DNA from: Vreelandella zhaodongensis
GTDB lineage: Bacteria; Pseudomonadota; Gammaproteobacteria; Pseudomonadales; Halomonadaceae
DNA: 64,000 nucleotides
Direction: 5' to 3'
Assembly: GCF_013415115.1 (NCBI RefSeq)
Contig: NZ_JACCDD010000002.1
Span: 186,001-250,000, forward strand
A program made the translations under genes and the position numbers. The notes below the pieces were generated by a model. That model did not search any database and was not told the DNA's origin. It saw nothing but the letters and a program-made list of their open reading frames with translations. Shown one piece after another: positions 1 through 8,088 of the stretch. Position 1 is the stretch's first letter; the number at the start of each line of letters is the position of its first letter.

Positions 1-821
1 CCGGTGTTTTCGCAGTTGAGGAAACCTTGGCTCGACAGGATGCCAATGGCGTTACCTTTGGACAAGCGCTTGAAGAGACTGGCTTTAAAGGTAGCCTGCC
101 TATTGGGGAGCCGCAGCTAGCCAGCTTTTTTGAGCTGCATATTGAGCAAGGCCCAGTGCTTGAAGAAGAGGAGCTGGCAATTGGCGTTGTCACTGGCGTG
201 CAGGGGATGCGCTGGTTTGACCTGACGATCCACGGTAATGCGGCCCATGCAGGCACCACTCCAATGTCTTATCGCCAGGACGCATTAGCGGCAGCCGCAA
301 GATTAATTGACCGTCTGTATACCCATGCAGTGTACGATACCAGCGGCGATACCAAGGTAACCTTTGGCTGTCTGGAAATTGATACACCGTCGCGCAATGT
401 CATCCCTGCCAACGTCAGCCTGACTGTCGATCTTCGGCATGTCGTGGATGAGCAACTCGACATACTTGAAGAGCGCCTTCGCAGCGAGTTAGCAGACATT
501 ACCGGAACGTTTGGCGTAGCAGTGAACCTTGAACGTACCTGGGCCTCTCCCGTGGTTAAGTTTGACGAACAATGTGTTGCCGCGCTTGAAAGAGCAGCCA
601 AATGTCACGGCATCCCTTACCGCCGGATGATGAGCGGCGCTGGTCACGATGCTGTTTACGTTTCACGAGTGGCCCCCACTGCGATGCTGTTCATACCCTG
701 TCGCGATGGTATTAGCCACAATGAAGCGGAGTATTCCACACCGGAACACTGTGCCCTCGGCGCACAAACGCTCTGTGATGCCCTTATCGAAAACGCCAAC
801 AGCCTGGAGGTTAACGTATGA
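1..821 (+). CDS. M20-family Zn amidohydrolase (N-carbamoyl-amino-acid hydrolase / allantoate amidohydrolase type), 3' part
   Basis: The reading frame is open from base 3 and enters from outside the window, so the N-terminal part is missing; a TTG at 27 is only an internal codon. The visible part contains ELHIEQGP, the AHAGTTPM segment of the dimerisation domain, SGAGHDA and the C-terminal ISHNEAEY, all typical of the hydantoinase/carbamoylase branch of M20 peptidases. Family members hydrolyse N-carbamoyl amino acids, ureidoglycolate or allantoate using two metal ions. The stop overlaps the start of the aldehyde dehydrogenase gene by four bases (ATGA), so the two are translationally coupled and probably act in one nitrogen-compound degradation route. 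The substrate cannot be fixed from sequence alone. Confidence 0.85.
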   Translation, partial: GVFAVEETLARQDANGVTFGQALEETGFKGSLPIGEPQLASFFELHIEQGPVLEEEELAIGVVTGVQGMRWFDLTIHGNAAHAGTTPMSYRQDALAAAARLIDRLYTHAVYDTSGDTKVTFGCLEIDTPSRNVIPANVSLTVDLRHVVDEQLDILEERLRSELADITGTFGVAVNLERTWASPVVKFDEQCVAALERAAKCHGIPYRRMMSGAGHDAVYVSRVAPTAMLFIPCRDGISHNEAEYSTPEHCALGAQTLCDALIENANSLEVNV

Positions 822-2347
822 ACACCCCAACCACTGTCTCAACAATTATTTCAACCACAGCCCCAACCAACCAGGCAGAGTGGCGAGCATTAGCGGAAAA
901 GCTCGATTTCGAAACCCGTGCGTATATCAACGACCGCTTTGTGGATGCCCAGAGTGGTAACACGCTTACCACGATTAACCCTGCGACCGGAAGCGTGTTA
1001 GCCGAGGTGGCCAGCTGTGATGATGCTGACGCTGCACTCGCGGTTCAAGCCGCCCGAGAAGCTTTCCAACAGGGCGATTGGGCACAGCGCTCACCGACAC
1101 AGCGTAAAGTCACCCTCCTTAAGCTTGCTGACTTAATGCAGGACCATAAGCATGAACTGGCACTGCTTGATACGCTCGATATGGGCAAGCCTATTTCAAG
1201 CGCTTTGGGTGATATCGACGGCGCCATCAGCTGTTTACGCTATACCGCGGAAAGCATCGACAAACTTTATGGTGAAGTTGCCCCCACGGGTGATAACAAT
1301 TTAGGGCTTATCGTTCGTGAACCCTTGGGTGTCGTTGCGGCAATCGTACCGTGGAACTTCCCGCTGATGATGACCGCTTGGAAAATCGCCCCTGCCTTAG
1401 CAGCAGGTAATAGCGTCATCCTTAAACCATCAGAAAAATCACCGCTGTCAGCGCTGCGCCTCGCTAGTTTATCCCAGCAAGCAGGCCTGCCCAGGGGCGT
1501 TTTTCAGGTTCTACCCGGCTATGGTCATACGGTAGGTAAAGCGCTGGCGCTCTCCATGCAGGTCGACTGCCTCGCTTTTACCGGATCAACACAGGTCGGT
1601 AAACAGCTGATGCAGTACGCAGGGCAGTCAAATCTGAAGCGCGTCTATTTAGAGTGCGGAGGCAAAAGCCCCAACATCATCTTTGCAGACTGCCAGAATC
1701 TCGACAAAGCTGCCCAGCATGCCGCAACGGCTATTTTCCACAATCAGGGTGAGGTCTGTATTGCAGGCTCTCGTTTGTTGGTAGAAAACAGTATCCGTGA
1801 AGACTTTGTGGCCCGCGTGGTCAAAGCTGCCGAGCAAATGCAGCCGGGAGATCCACTAGACCCAGAAAGCTTTATGGGTGCCATGGTGGACGAGACCCAA
1901 TACCGCCGAGTACTTGACTATATACACCAGGGCCAGGAAGAGGGAGCCACGCTAAGAGCCGGTGGAGAACCGCTTAACGGCCCTGGGCTATTTATCCCAC
2001 CCACGATTTTCGATGACGTTACGCCCAAGATGGTAGTAGGTCGCGAGGAAATCTTCGGCCCAGTGCTAGCGGTCTTTGGCTTCGATAACGAAGACGAAGC
2101 GCTTGCGCTCGCTAACGATAGTGACTTCGGCTTGGCGGCGGGGGTCTGGAGTCAGGATATTGACCGTGTGATGCGCGTTTCACGCAAGCTCCAGTCTGGG
2201 CAAGTGTACGTTAATAACTGGGCAGGCCCCGATATGACAGTACCGTTCGGTGGTGTTAAGCAATCAGGCAATGGGCGGGATAAATCGCTTCATTCGCTTG
2301 ACGAGTACACCGAGATCAAAACCATCTGGATGTCGCTAAAAACATAA
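818..2347 (+). CDS. NAD(P)-dependent aldehyde dehydrogenase, PuuC-like
   Basis: A 509-residue aldehyde dehydrogenase, full length for the family. Visible motifs are the PWNFP substrate/cofactor segment near residue 178, FTGST near 254, the general-base Glu in LECGGKSP (about residue 279) and the catalytic Cys in HNQGEVCIAGSR (about residue 314). The sequence most resembles gamma-glutamyl-gamma-aminobutyraldehyde/aminoaldehyde dehydrogenases (PuuC group), enzymes that oxidise aldehydes formed by polyamine or amine breakdown. It is coupled to the upstream amidohydrolase gene and convergent with a LuxR-type regulator gene ending 13 bases away. The exact aldehyde is inference. Confidence 0.88.
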   Translation: MNTPTTVSTIISTTAPTNQAEWRALAEKLDFETRAYINDRFVDAQSGNTLTTINPATGSVLAEVASCDDADAALAVQAAREAFQQGDWAQRSPTQRKVTLLKLADLMQDHKHELALLDTLDMGKPISSALGDIDGAISCLRYTAESIDKLYGEVAPTGDNNLGLIVREPLGVVAAIVPWNFPLMMTAWKIAPALAAGNSVILKPSEKSPLSALRLASLSQQAGLPRGVFQVLPGYGHTVGKALALSMQVDCLAFTGSTQVGKQLMQYAGQSNLKRVYLECGGKSPNIIFADCQNLDKAAQHAATAIFHNQGEVCIAGSRLLVENSIREDFVARVVKAAEQMQPGDPLDPESFMGAMVDETQYRRVLDYIHQGQEEGATLRAGGEPLNGPGLFIPPTIFDDVTPKMVVGREEIFGPVLAVFGFDNEDEALALANDSDFGLAAGVWSQDIDRVMRVSRKLQSGQVYVNNWAGPDMTVPFGGVKQSGNGRDKSLHSLDEYTEIKTIWMSLKT

Positions 2348-2360
2348 GGAAACCGCGGTA

Positions 2361-3206
2361 CTAACCTCTCAATTGTCGGGAGATCAACGCCACGTGCTCA
2401 AGAAACAGCTGAAAAAGCTGCGATTGGCTGGAAATATCCAAACGCTGATAAATATGTTTGCGATGTACTTTTACGGTTCCGTCACTGATATCAAGCTCAC
2501 GAGCCGCTGACTTGGTGGAGTGCCCCGCTAGTAGCAGGCGTACGATCTCTTGTTCACGCGCTGTTAGTAGCTCACGGCCAAAACTTGCAAAAGCAGCTTC
2601 CACAGGGGCGTCTTTTTCCAGAGTTTTCTGGAAAATAGCGCCCTGCCATTTCCAAAACTCTATTAGCAAGACTTCGACCAGCGGTGCCACATTTCTCAAT
2701 ATTTGCAGAGAGCGGCGCTTAAGAGGAGCGTCAGCCTGAAACCCTAATGACACCACCATCAAGACGTCTTCTCCGATACGCGCAAAGAGGCCTACCTCAT
2801 CGACCAGCCCTAACGAACGATAGTAGTGCGCGTAATAATCACTAGACTCAAAACGGTCTGGCGCCAGCTCCCGCAGTCGATAGACCCCACTGTCCAGCCC
2901 GCCATCAATAGCGGTAAAAAATGGATCCAGTAAGTAGGCCCCGCTGAGGTAGCGGTCGATCGCCTGTTGGCGATTTTCCGCGGGGTAGTCATCGTGTATC
3001 AGTAGCGGTCTGTTACGCCCTTTATAAGTATTAATAAGAATCGTATCGAATCCCGTTACCGCGCGCAGCACCTGCTCCAGCCGAGCGGGAAAATCTCGCT
3101 GCCCTGCAGAGTGCACCAGACTGGCAAGATGGCGATGCCAAGCCGCGCTGCCAGCGTTAGCAAGAAAGGCGCTGTCAATATCATCTGTTGAAGAACTGTA
3201 TTTCAT
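2361..3206 (-). CDS. LuxR-type transcriptional regulator
   Basis: A 281-residue protein with a C-terminal LuxR/FixJ helix-turn-helix (about residues 212-275, with LTAREQEIVRLLLAGHST and GTVKVHRKHIYQRLDI). The N-terminal 200 residues have no receiver aspartate pattern and look like a GAF-like or autoinducer-binding-like sensory domain of unknown ligand. It converges on the amidohydrolase-aldehyde dehydrogenase pair and is a reasonable candidate for its regulator. A perfect inverted repeat touches the start codon (see 3207-3221), which may mean autoregulation. The ATG start at 3206 is the first in-frame ATG of the open frame. Confidence 0.85.
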   Translation of the reverse strand: MKYSSSTDDIDSAFLANAGSAAWHRHLASLVHSAGQRDFPARLEQVLRAVTGFDTILINTYKGRNRPLLIHDDYPAENRQQAIDRYLSGAYLLDPFFTAIDGGLDSGVYRLRELAPDRFESSDYYAHYYRSLGLVDEVGLFARIGEDVLMVVSLGFQADAPLKRRSLQILRNVAPLVEVLLIEFWKWQGAIFQKTLEKDAPVEAAFASFGRELLTAREQEIVRLLLAGHSTKSAARELDISDGTVKVHRKHIYQRLDISSQSQLFQLFLEHVALISRQLRG

Positions 3207-3221
3207 AATGAGCGCCTCATT
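3207..3221 (-). promoter_or_regulatory. perfect inverted repeat abutting the LuxR-type start codon
   Basis: AATGAG-CGC-CTCATT is a perfect 6+3+6 inverted repeat that ends one base before the ATG of the regulator gene. On the transcribed strand it contains GAGG, the best Shine-Dalgarno candidate for that start. It could be an operator for the regulator itself or an mRNA hairpin that hides the ribosome site. The rest of 3222-3444 shows nothing I can assign. Confidence 0.35.
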
Positions 3222-3504
3222 TATGCTTTATGCAAAACGATACTGCGCTAAGGGAAGACGGTAAACTCTGATGATGCATCTTGGTAATTCACAGCCCGCA
3301 CTGGGCCACTCCATAGGCGCAGTGGGCATTCACTGCTAGGCTATTGATTCTTACGTTTTAGCATACAGGTGCGTAATACTCGGTTCGCTGTTCACTCTGC
3401 TGGTGTCTTGCATTGGCTTTGGGTGGTACTCGCGTTAACACTTAATGCAGCTATTTTACGATTTAATAATAGGGCCTAAGCGCCGACAGACAGGACTTAA
3501 TGAG

Positions 3505-4098
3505 ATGGATATCGCTTCGCTTCCTTTTTTGCTCGCCACGGCTTCATTAGTGCTGGGGATCGTGGCCGCGGCTATTTTTGTCTACGTGGTTGTTCCCAAA
3601 CAACGACGTGCCAAAGCAAAGGCCGCCACGCCACCGCCAACACCCAAAGCACAACCCCAACCTCCCTCGTCTGAACCCGAGGCGCCCTCGCCTGCTGCAC
3701 GTAAAGAGAAAGTAAAGCAGCACTCCCTTTTTGTGATTTTTGCCCACCCCGATGCCACCACGGACGAACGTTTGGCCGAGTGGCTACGGGGAAAAGAGGC
3801 CAGCTACGATGCGGTCAAGAAAGTTTACTTAATCAATGGCAAGCAGCCCTCTAACCCGGTCACGATTGCCAACGCCTTTCCGCCTGGCGAGATGCCCGAC
3901 CTACTGCAAGGGGAAACCCACGAACCCATTCGTGGGATTAGCTTGCTCGTTAAGCCGCCACTACATAAACGCCGTAACCAGCAAATGCACGTTTATGTAG
4001 CGCTCGCCAAAGAGCTAAACGACACCTTTAGCGGCAACTTGCTCGATGCCGACCGGCAGCCCGCCTCTGAGTCGACCTACGCACAAATTATTGGCTAA
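3505..4098 (+). CDS. membrane-anchored protein with a ZipA C-terminal-like domain
   Basis: 197 residues from the ATG at 3505; an upstream in-frame ATG at 3445 would add 20 residues before the membrane segment. The order of parts is one N-terminal transmembrane helix (LPFLLATASLVLGIVAAAIF), a basic stretch, a Pro/Ala-rich linker, and a compact C-terminal domain of about 115 residues. That domain follows the order of elements in the FtsZ-binding domain of ZipA: a first strand, VTIANAFPPGEMP in the place of the LANMVKPG segment, ISLLVKPP in the place of the TPGVTIFM strand, and a final ALAKELNDTFSGNLLDADRQ resembling the AQHIADEVGGVVLDDQR helix. The ZipA assignment is by eye only. No operon partner; it is convergent with ybiT. 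Confidence 0.6.
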   Translation: MDIASLPFLLATASLVLGIVAAAIFVYVVVPKQRRAKAKAATPPPTPKAQPQPPSSEPEAPSPAARKEKVKQHSLFVIFAHPDATTDERLAEWLRGKEASYDAVKKVYLINGKQPSNPVTIANAFPPGEMPDLLQGETHEPIRGISLLVKPPLHKRRNQQMHVYVALAKELNDTFSGNLLDADRQPASESTYAQIIG

Positions 4099-4113
4099 GC
4101 TAACCTGGTTAGC
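4099..4113. terminator. candidate bidirectional hairpin between convergent genes
   Basis: GCTAACC-T-GGTTAGC is a perfect 7+1+7 inverted repeat in the 17-base gap between the ZipA-like gene and ybiT, which converge here. There is no clear U tract on either strand, so termination is only suggested by position. Confidence 0.3.
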
Positions 4114-4115
4114 GA

Positions 4116-5705
4116 TTAAACAACACCCTGGCTACGCAGGTAATCGTCGTAGCTACCGCTAAAGTCGACAAGCCCATCGGGCTGCATATCGATAATGCGC
4201 GTGGCGAGCGACGAAACAAACTCGCGGTCGTGACTGACAAATATCAGCGTGCCGGGGTAGTTTTCCAGCGCTAAGTTCAGCGCTTCTATCGATTCCATAT
4301 CCAGGTGGTTAGTCGGCTCATCCATTAACAGCACGTTGGGGTTGGTGAGCGTTAGCTTGCCAAACAGCATGCGCCCCTGCTCACCACCTGAAATCACTCT
4401 GACAGACTTATTAATGTCGTCGCTGGAAAACAGCATCCGCCCCAACGCACCGCGTACTATTTGTTCGCCGCCTTTGGTCCACTGGCTCATCCACTCAAAA
4501 AGCGTGGCATCGACAGGAAAGTCGTCGGTGTGGTCTTGACCAAACATGCCAACCTCAGCGGCGTCGGTCCACTTCACTTCACCAGCATCAGGGTGTAAAT
4601 CACCCGCCAGGGTTTTCAGCAGGGTGGTTTTACCTATGCCGTTGGGGCCGATAATGGCAATCCGCTCACCGGCCTCTACGGTCATCGAGAAACGCTCGAA
4701 GAGCGGCTTCTGATCGTCGTAGCCTTTGGTAATCGCATCAACATTCACTGCATTGCGGTGAATCTTTTTATTCTGTTCAAAGCGGATAAACGGACTAACT
4801 CGGCTGGACGGCTTGATATCTTCCAGCTTGATTTTGTCGATCTGGCGCGCCCGCGAAGTGGCCTGTTTGGCTTTGGAGGCGTTGGCCGAGAAGCGGCTAA
4901 CAAACTGTTGAAGCTCGGCAATTTGGGCTTTTTTCTTGGCATTATCCGAATGCTGGCGCTCGCGGGCAGCGGTGGCCGCGGTCATGTAGTCATCGTAGTT
5001 GCCTGGGAACAGGGTAATTTCCCCGTAATCCAGATCCGCCATGTGCGTGCACACGCTATTCAGGAAGTGACGGTCGTGAGAAATAATCACCATAGTGCTG
5101 CTGCGCGCTTTGAGAATATCTTCCAGCCAGCGGATAGTATTGATATCCAAGTGGTTAGTCGGTTCGTCGAGCAGCAGTACATCTGGGTCGGAAAATAGCG
5201 CCTGGGCCAGCAGCACACGCAGTTTCCAGCCGGGAGCAACTTCGCTCATCGGGCCGGTATGCTGTTCGATGGGAATACCTAGCCCCAGCAGTAGCTCCCC
5301 AGCGCGAGACTCAGCGGTATAGCCGTCGAGCTCAGCAAAGCGCACTTCCAGGTCAGCCACTGCCATTCCGTCGGCTTCACTCATTTCTGCCAGGGAGTAG
5401 ATCCGCTCGCGTTCGGCGGCCACTTTCCACAGCTCAGCATTACCCATGATAACGGTGTCGATGACCCGCTCGTTCTCATAAGCAAACTGATCCTGGCGCA
5501 GCTTACCCAGCCGCGTGCTGCTATCCAGCATGACCTGCCCGGAAGAAGGCTCAAGCTCCCCACCCAAAATCTTCATAAAGGTGGACTTACCGCAACCATT
5601 GGCGCCAATCAAACCGTAGCGATTGCCGTTATTAAATTTGACGGAAACATTTTCAAACAGGGGCTTGGCCCCAAACTGCATGGTGATATTGGCGGTTGCG
5701 ATCAA
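4116..5705 (-). CDS. ybiT: ABC-F family ATPase YbiT
   Basis: 529 residues, the length of E. coli YbiT, and recognisably its orthologue from the first residues ([19 protein letters not shown]). Two ABC ATPase domains lie in tandem: Walker [10 protein letters not shown] (about residue 34) and GPNGIGKTT (about 350), each followed by a Walker B ending in DEPTNHLD. The ABC-F linker with [26 protein letters not shown] (positions about 257-282 of the protein) joins them. ABC-F proteins have no membrane domain; they bind the ribosome E site and modulate translation. It is a single-gene unit between a convergent gene and a same-strand cbiX-like gene. Confidence 0.93.
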   Translation of the reverse strand: MIATANITMQFGAKPLFENVSVKFNNGNRYGLIGANGCGKSTFMKILGGELEPSSGQVMLDSSTRLGKLRQDQFAYENERVIDTVIMGNAELWKVAAERERIYSLAEMSEADGMAVADLEVRFAELDGYTAESRAGELLLGLGIPIEQHTGPMSEVAPGWKLRVLLAQALFSDPDVLLLDEPTNHLDINTIRWLEDILKARSSTMVIISHDRHFLNSVCTHMADLDYGEITLFPGNYDDYMTAATAARERQHSDNAKKKAQIAELQQFVSRFSANASKAKQATSRARQIDKIKLEDIKPSSRVSPFIRFEQNKKIHRNAVNVDAITKGYDDQKPLFERFSMTVEAGERIAIIGPNGIGKTTLLKTLAGDLHPDAGEVKWTDAAEVGMFGQDHTDDFPVDATLFEWMSQWTKGGEQIVRGALGRMLFSSDDINKSVRVISGGEQGRMLFGKLTLTNPNVLLMDEPTNHLDMESIEALNLALENYPGTLIFVSHDREFVSSLATRIIDMQPDGLVDFSGSYDDYLRSQGVV

Positions 5706-5788
5706 GATGTGGGCCCTGGTTAACAGTGTAATTGCGCATTCAAAGGCTCGCGATTCTACGCGCCTTTGAGCAGTGTTACACCTCCCCC

Positions 5789-6655
5789 CTAGCGTGCATT
5801 GTCTCGCGTAGCCGGCAGTTCGAGCAGAAAGCGTTCACCATCAAGCGCTTGGCGCAGCCGTGTGTGCAGTATCTCAACAATGTCAGGATGCTCGCCAACC
5901 AGCGCTGTGGTCGTCACGCTCAAACCTGGGTTGCGCTGTTCAGCGGCGGCACAAATCTCGGCGATATCGCCGCCTTCCCCTGCATGACGCCCAGGCGAGA
6001 GAAACAGCATCGCTAAGATTACCGAGCCTGATTGGAACTCTGGCGTATCCAACAAATGCTCCAGCAGCGGCTCGTTAAAGCGATATTCGTCGCCTTCACG
6101 GCGCTCCATGGATGCCGCTGCGACGCAGCTAACCTCATCCGCCAGTAACACGCTTAACTGACCGGCTAAGCGGTTGCGCACGGCGGTCACTTCAGGAATC
6201 GGGCTACCGTGATCCACCAGGGCTACATGTGGCGTCGCTCCCGTTTGGTGCTTGTCGCGCACGTTGTCGGCCAGCAGCTTGGCTAAACGCAGGTCGTTAT
6301 TGCCCCGTTCATCCACCAGCGGCTGGGCCACACGAACGCTCACCTGGGGAAAACGTGCCTGCAGTGCTGCCATGCGCTCTGGCAGATAGCCAGTCAGAGC
6401 CTTACTTGGCCCAAAGAAGAACGGCAGCACAATGATCTCTGTCGCCCCCTGCTCGGCACTGCGTTCAGCGGCCGGACCTAGGGTAATCGCGGGGATGCCG
6501 TCAACCTCTTCAGGAGGGATTTTATTAGAGTGCAGCAAGGAAGCCGCCTGCACGGTTTCCCCTAACTGCTGGCTGAGCGCAGATGCCACGCGGCGCAGGT
6601 TGTGGGTTGCCTGGGGCCGTAATGAGCCGTTATCGACGAGAAAAATAGCGCGCAT
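5789..6655 (-). CDS. two-domain CbiX/SirB-like (chelatase-fold) protein
   Basis: 288 residues built of two CbiX/SirB-like halves. The C-terminal half keeps the family's metal-site histidines: VALVDHGS (His149) and [14 protein letters not shown] (His224). The N-terminal half has FLVDNGS (Asn9 in place of the first His) and [12 protein letters not shown] (no second His), so it looks like a degenerate copy. Class II chelatases of this fold insert Co, Ni or Fe into sirohydrochlorin. No cobalamin or sirohaem genes are nearby, so the chelatase role is family inference. A good ribosome site (GGAG, six bases before ATG) supports the start at 6655. Confidence 0.72.
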   Translation of the reverse strand: MRAIFLVDNGSLRPQATHNLRRVASALSQQLGETVQAASLLHSNKIPPEEVDGIPAITLGPAAERSAEQGATEIIVLPFFFGPSKALTGYLPERMAALQARFPQVSVRVAQPLVDERGNNDLRLAKLLADNVRDKHQTGATPHVALVDHGSPIPEVTAVRNRLAGQLSVLLADEVSCVAAASMERREGDEYRFNEPLLEHLLDTPEFQSGSVILAMLFLSPGRHAGEGGDIAEICAAAEQRNPGLSVTTTALVGEHPDIVEILHTRLRQALDGERFLLELPATRDNAR

Positions 6656-6749
6656 GTCGGTCTCCGGAGGTGGTCAAGGAAGTCATCAATAAAGGCATGA
6701 TAAGATAGGCACTTTACCTCATACGCCGTGCTCATGATGCTTAATAGCG

Positions 6750-7331
6750 ATGTTTGATACTACCGCCCTGAACCAGCAAAGAAACTTCTTCGATGGCCAT
6801 GCCGACATATGGCTGTTTGGTTACGGCTCGCTGATCTGGAAGGCCGACTTTGCCTACTTAGAACGCCAGCCCGCTTTCATTACCGGCTGGGCGCGGCGAT
6901 TTTGGCAAGGCTCCCACGATCACCGTGGCACGCCTGACGCACCTGGTCGCGTCGCTACGTTGATTCGTGCCCAAGGGGAAGTGTGCCACGGCATGGCGTA
7001 CCGCATTACTCCCGACGTGCTGGCACCGCTGGATGTACGTGAAAAGAATGGCTACCTGCGTGAAAAAGTGCCACTCACTTTCCTAGGACAACGTGGCGAT
7101 ACACAGTCGGAAAAGGCAACAACAGAAGGGCTAATTTACTTAGCTACCGAAGATAATCCCGCCTTTCTTGGCGAGGCGCCGTTGGTCGACATCGCGCGAC
7201 AAATCGCCCATGCCCATGGCCCTAGTGGCTCAAATAAAGCTTACCTGTTGAATCTGGCTCAAGCGCTGCGCGAACTGGGAAGCGAAGATGCCCACATCAC
7301 CGCACTCGCAGAACAGGTGCGCAGCTTATGA
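6750..7331 (+). CDS. chaC: glutathione-specific gamma-glutamylcyclotransferase, ChaC type
   Basis: 193 residues with the family's N-terminal FGYGSLIWKADF substrate loop (about residues 23-34), the ITGWARRFWQGSHDHRGTP segment and the acidic catalytic residue in DVREKNGY (Glu98). ChaC enzymes cleave cytosolic glutathione into 5-oxoproline and Cys-Gly. The 5-oxoproline would be a substrate for the PxpABC 5-oxoprolinase encoded near 57 kb, although the two loci are not linked in an operon. The ribosome site is weak. The gene is divergent from the cbiX-like gene (94-base gap). Confidence 0.9.
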   Translation: MFDTTALNQQRNFFDGHADIWLFGYGSLIWKADFAYLERQPAFITGWARRFWQGSHDHRGTPDAPGRVATLIRAQGEVCHGMAYRITPDVLAPLDVREKNGYLREKVPLTFLGQRGDTQSEKATTEGLIYLATEDNPAFLGEAPLVDIARQIAHAHGPSGSNKAYLLNLAQALRELGSEDAHITALAEQVRSL

Positions 7332-7360
7332 TACGCCCGCTTGGACAGGCTGATGCAAAC

Positions 7361-7663
7361 CTACATCATTAACCACGACAGGATAAACACCGCCAGCACA
7401 ATCCGCACGATGGCTCCCAGCAGGGAGCCTCGCAACAGCGCCCGAACGCCCCGCCACAATAGCCACAACCCAATCACCAGCACCAGAATGCTGAAGAACG
7501 AAGCATTGATGCCCAAAGAGCGGGTAAGGCCATCAATAAAGTCGTCAAACGCACTAAAAAAATTACCGAAGATACCCAGAAGAAACTCGACGACTGCGCG
7601 AATCGACGCGCCAATGGCCTCGCCTATGCCATCAAAAAATCCGTTTGCCTGCATGCGTCTCAT
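7361..7663 (-). CDS. small inner-membrane protein of unknown function
   Basis: 100 residues, not recognised. It begins with an amphipathic stretch (GEAIGASIRAVVEFLLGIF), then a charged loop with three Asp, then two probable transmembrane helices in the second half (FFSILVLVIGLWLLW and SLLGAIVRIVLAVFILSW). Its coding character (hydrophobic pattern with charged boundaries) argues that it is real rather than a chance frame. A second in-frame ATG at 7654 is an alternative start. Convergent with chaC. Confidence 0.55.
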   Translation of the reverse strand: MRRMQANGFFDGIGEAIGASIRAVVEFLLGIFGNFFSAFDDFIDGLTRSLGINASFFSILVLVIGLWLLWRGVRALLRGSLLGAIVRIVLAVFILSWLMM

Positions 7664-7816
7664 CCATCGCTAAAAAGTTGTCGATATTGTCAGTTAAAAC
7701 CTCACCGTTGCAAAGCATGGCGGCAAAGCAGCACGCTCCCCCTTTTACGCCCCACCCTTAAGACGTTTACCCTATTTCACTTTCCCAACTAACGCGTTAC
7801 AACATGATGACTGCAA

Positions 7817-7891
7817 TAGCGGGAGAGACTGGTGCCACGCACCAGCGCCGAAGGAGCAACGACCCCGGAAACTCTCAGGCCAACGGACCGC
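7817..7891 (+). promoter_or_regulatory. glycine riboswitch, aptamer I
   Basis: The conserved glycine-aptamer blocks are present in order: GGGAGAG (7821-7827), the variable hairpin TGGTGCC/GCACCA, GCCGAAGGAGCAA (7847-7859), and AACTCTCAGGCCAACGGACC (7870-7889). This is the first of two aptamers in a tandem switch. It lies upstream of a dadA-type gene rather than a gcv operon. The ligand is glycine by family knowledge. Confidence 0.92.
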
Positions 7892-7931
7892 CATTGCCAT
7901 GGTATTTACTAAAATAGTATCTACCAAGACG

Positions 7932-8024
7932 TTCCGAAGAGCGGCTGATGACTGCGTCACCCAGCCCACCGAAGGAGCAAGCGCCTCATTTGATGCGTGA
8001 ATCTCTCAGGTTCCATGACGGAAG
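7932..8024 (+). promoter_or_regulatory. glycine riboswitch, aptamer II
   Basis: A second copy of the aptamer follows after a linker of about 40 bases. P1 is formed by TTCCG (7932-7936) and CGGAA (8019-8023). The core blocks are GAAGAGC, ACCGAAGGAGCAAG (7968-7981) and AATCTCTCAGGTTCCATGACGG (8000-8021). The tandem arrangement is the classical form seen upstream of glycine catabolism and transport genes. A hairpin follows at 8028-8056, just before the ribosome site of the dadA-like gene. Confidence 0.92.
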
Positions 8025-8027
8025 GGG

Positions 8028-8056
8028 TACACCTAGCCACTTTTTGGCTCGGTGTA
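8028..8056 (+). promoter_or_regulatory. hairpin in the expected expression platform of the glycine riboswitch
   Basis: TACACC (8028-8033) pairs with GGTGTA (8051-8056), and AGCC (8035-8038) pairs with GGCT (8046-8049), around a loop containing five T. It begins four bases after P1 of aptamer II and ends about 22 bases before the ribosome site GGAGAG (8079-8084). It has no downstream U tract, so regulation at translation or by a different alternative fold is more likely than intrinsic termination. Confidence 0.5.
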
Positions 8057-8088
8057 TCGCCCGACGCTCATACAATCTGGAGAGACTT

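Noticed and set aside
7772..7969. Minus-strand open frame of 65 codons over the riboswitch
   Set aside because: It overlaps both glycine aptamers and has no protein-like composition; the RNA explains the sequence.
7948..8088. Longer N-terminus for the dadA-like gene
   Set aside because: It would be translated from within aptamer II; a good ribosome site and the FAD motif support the start at 8089.
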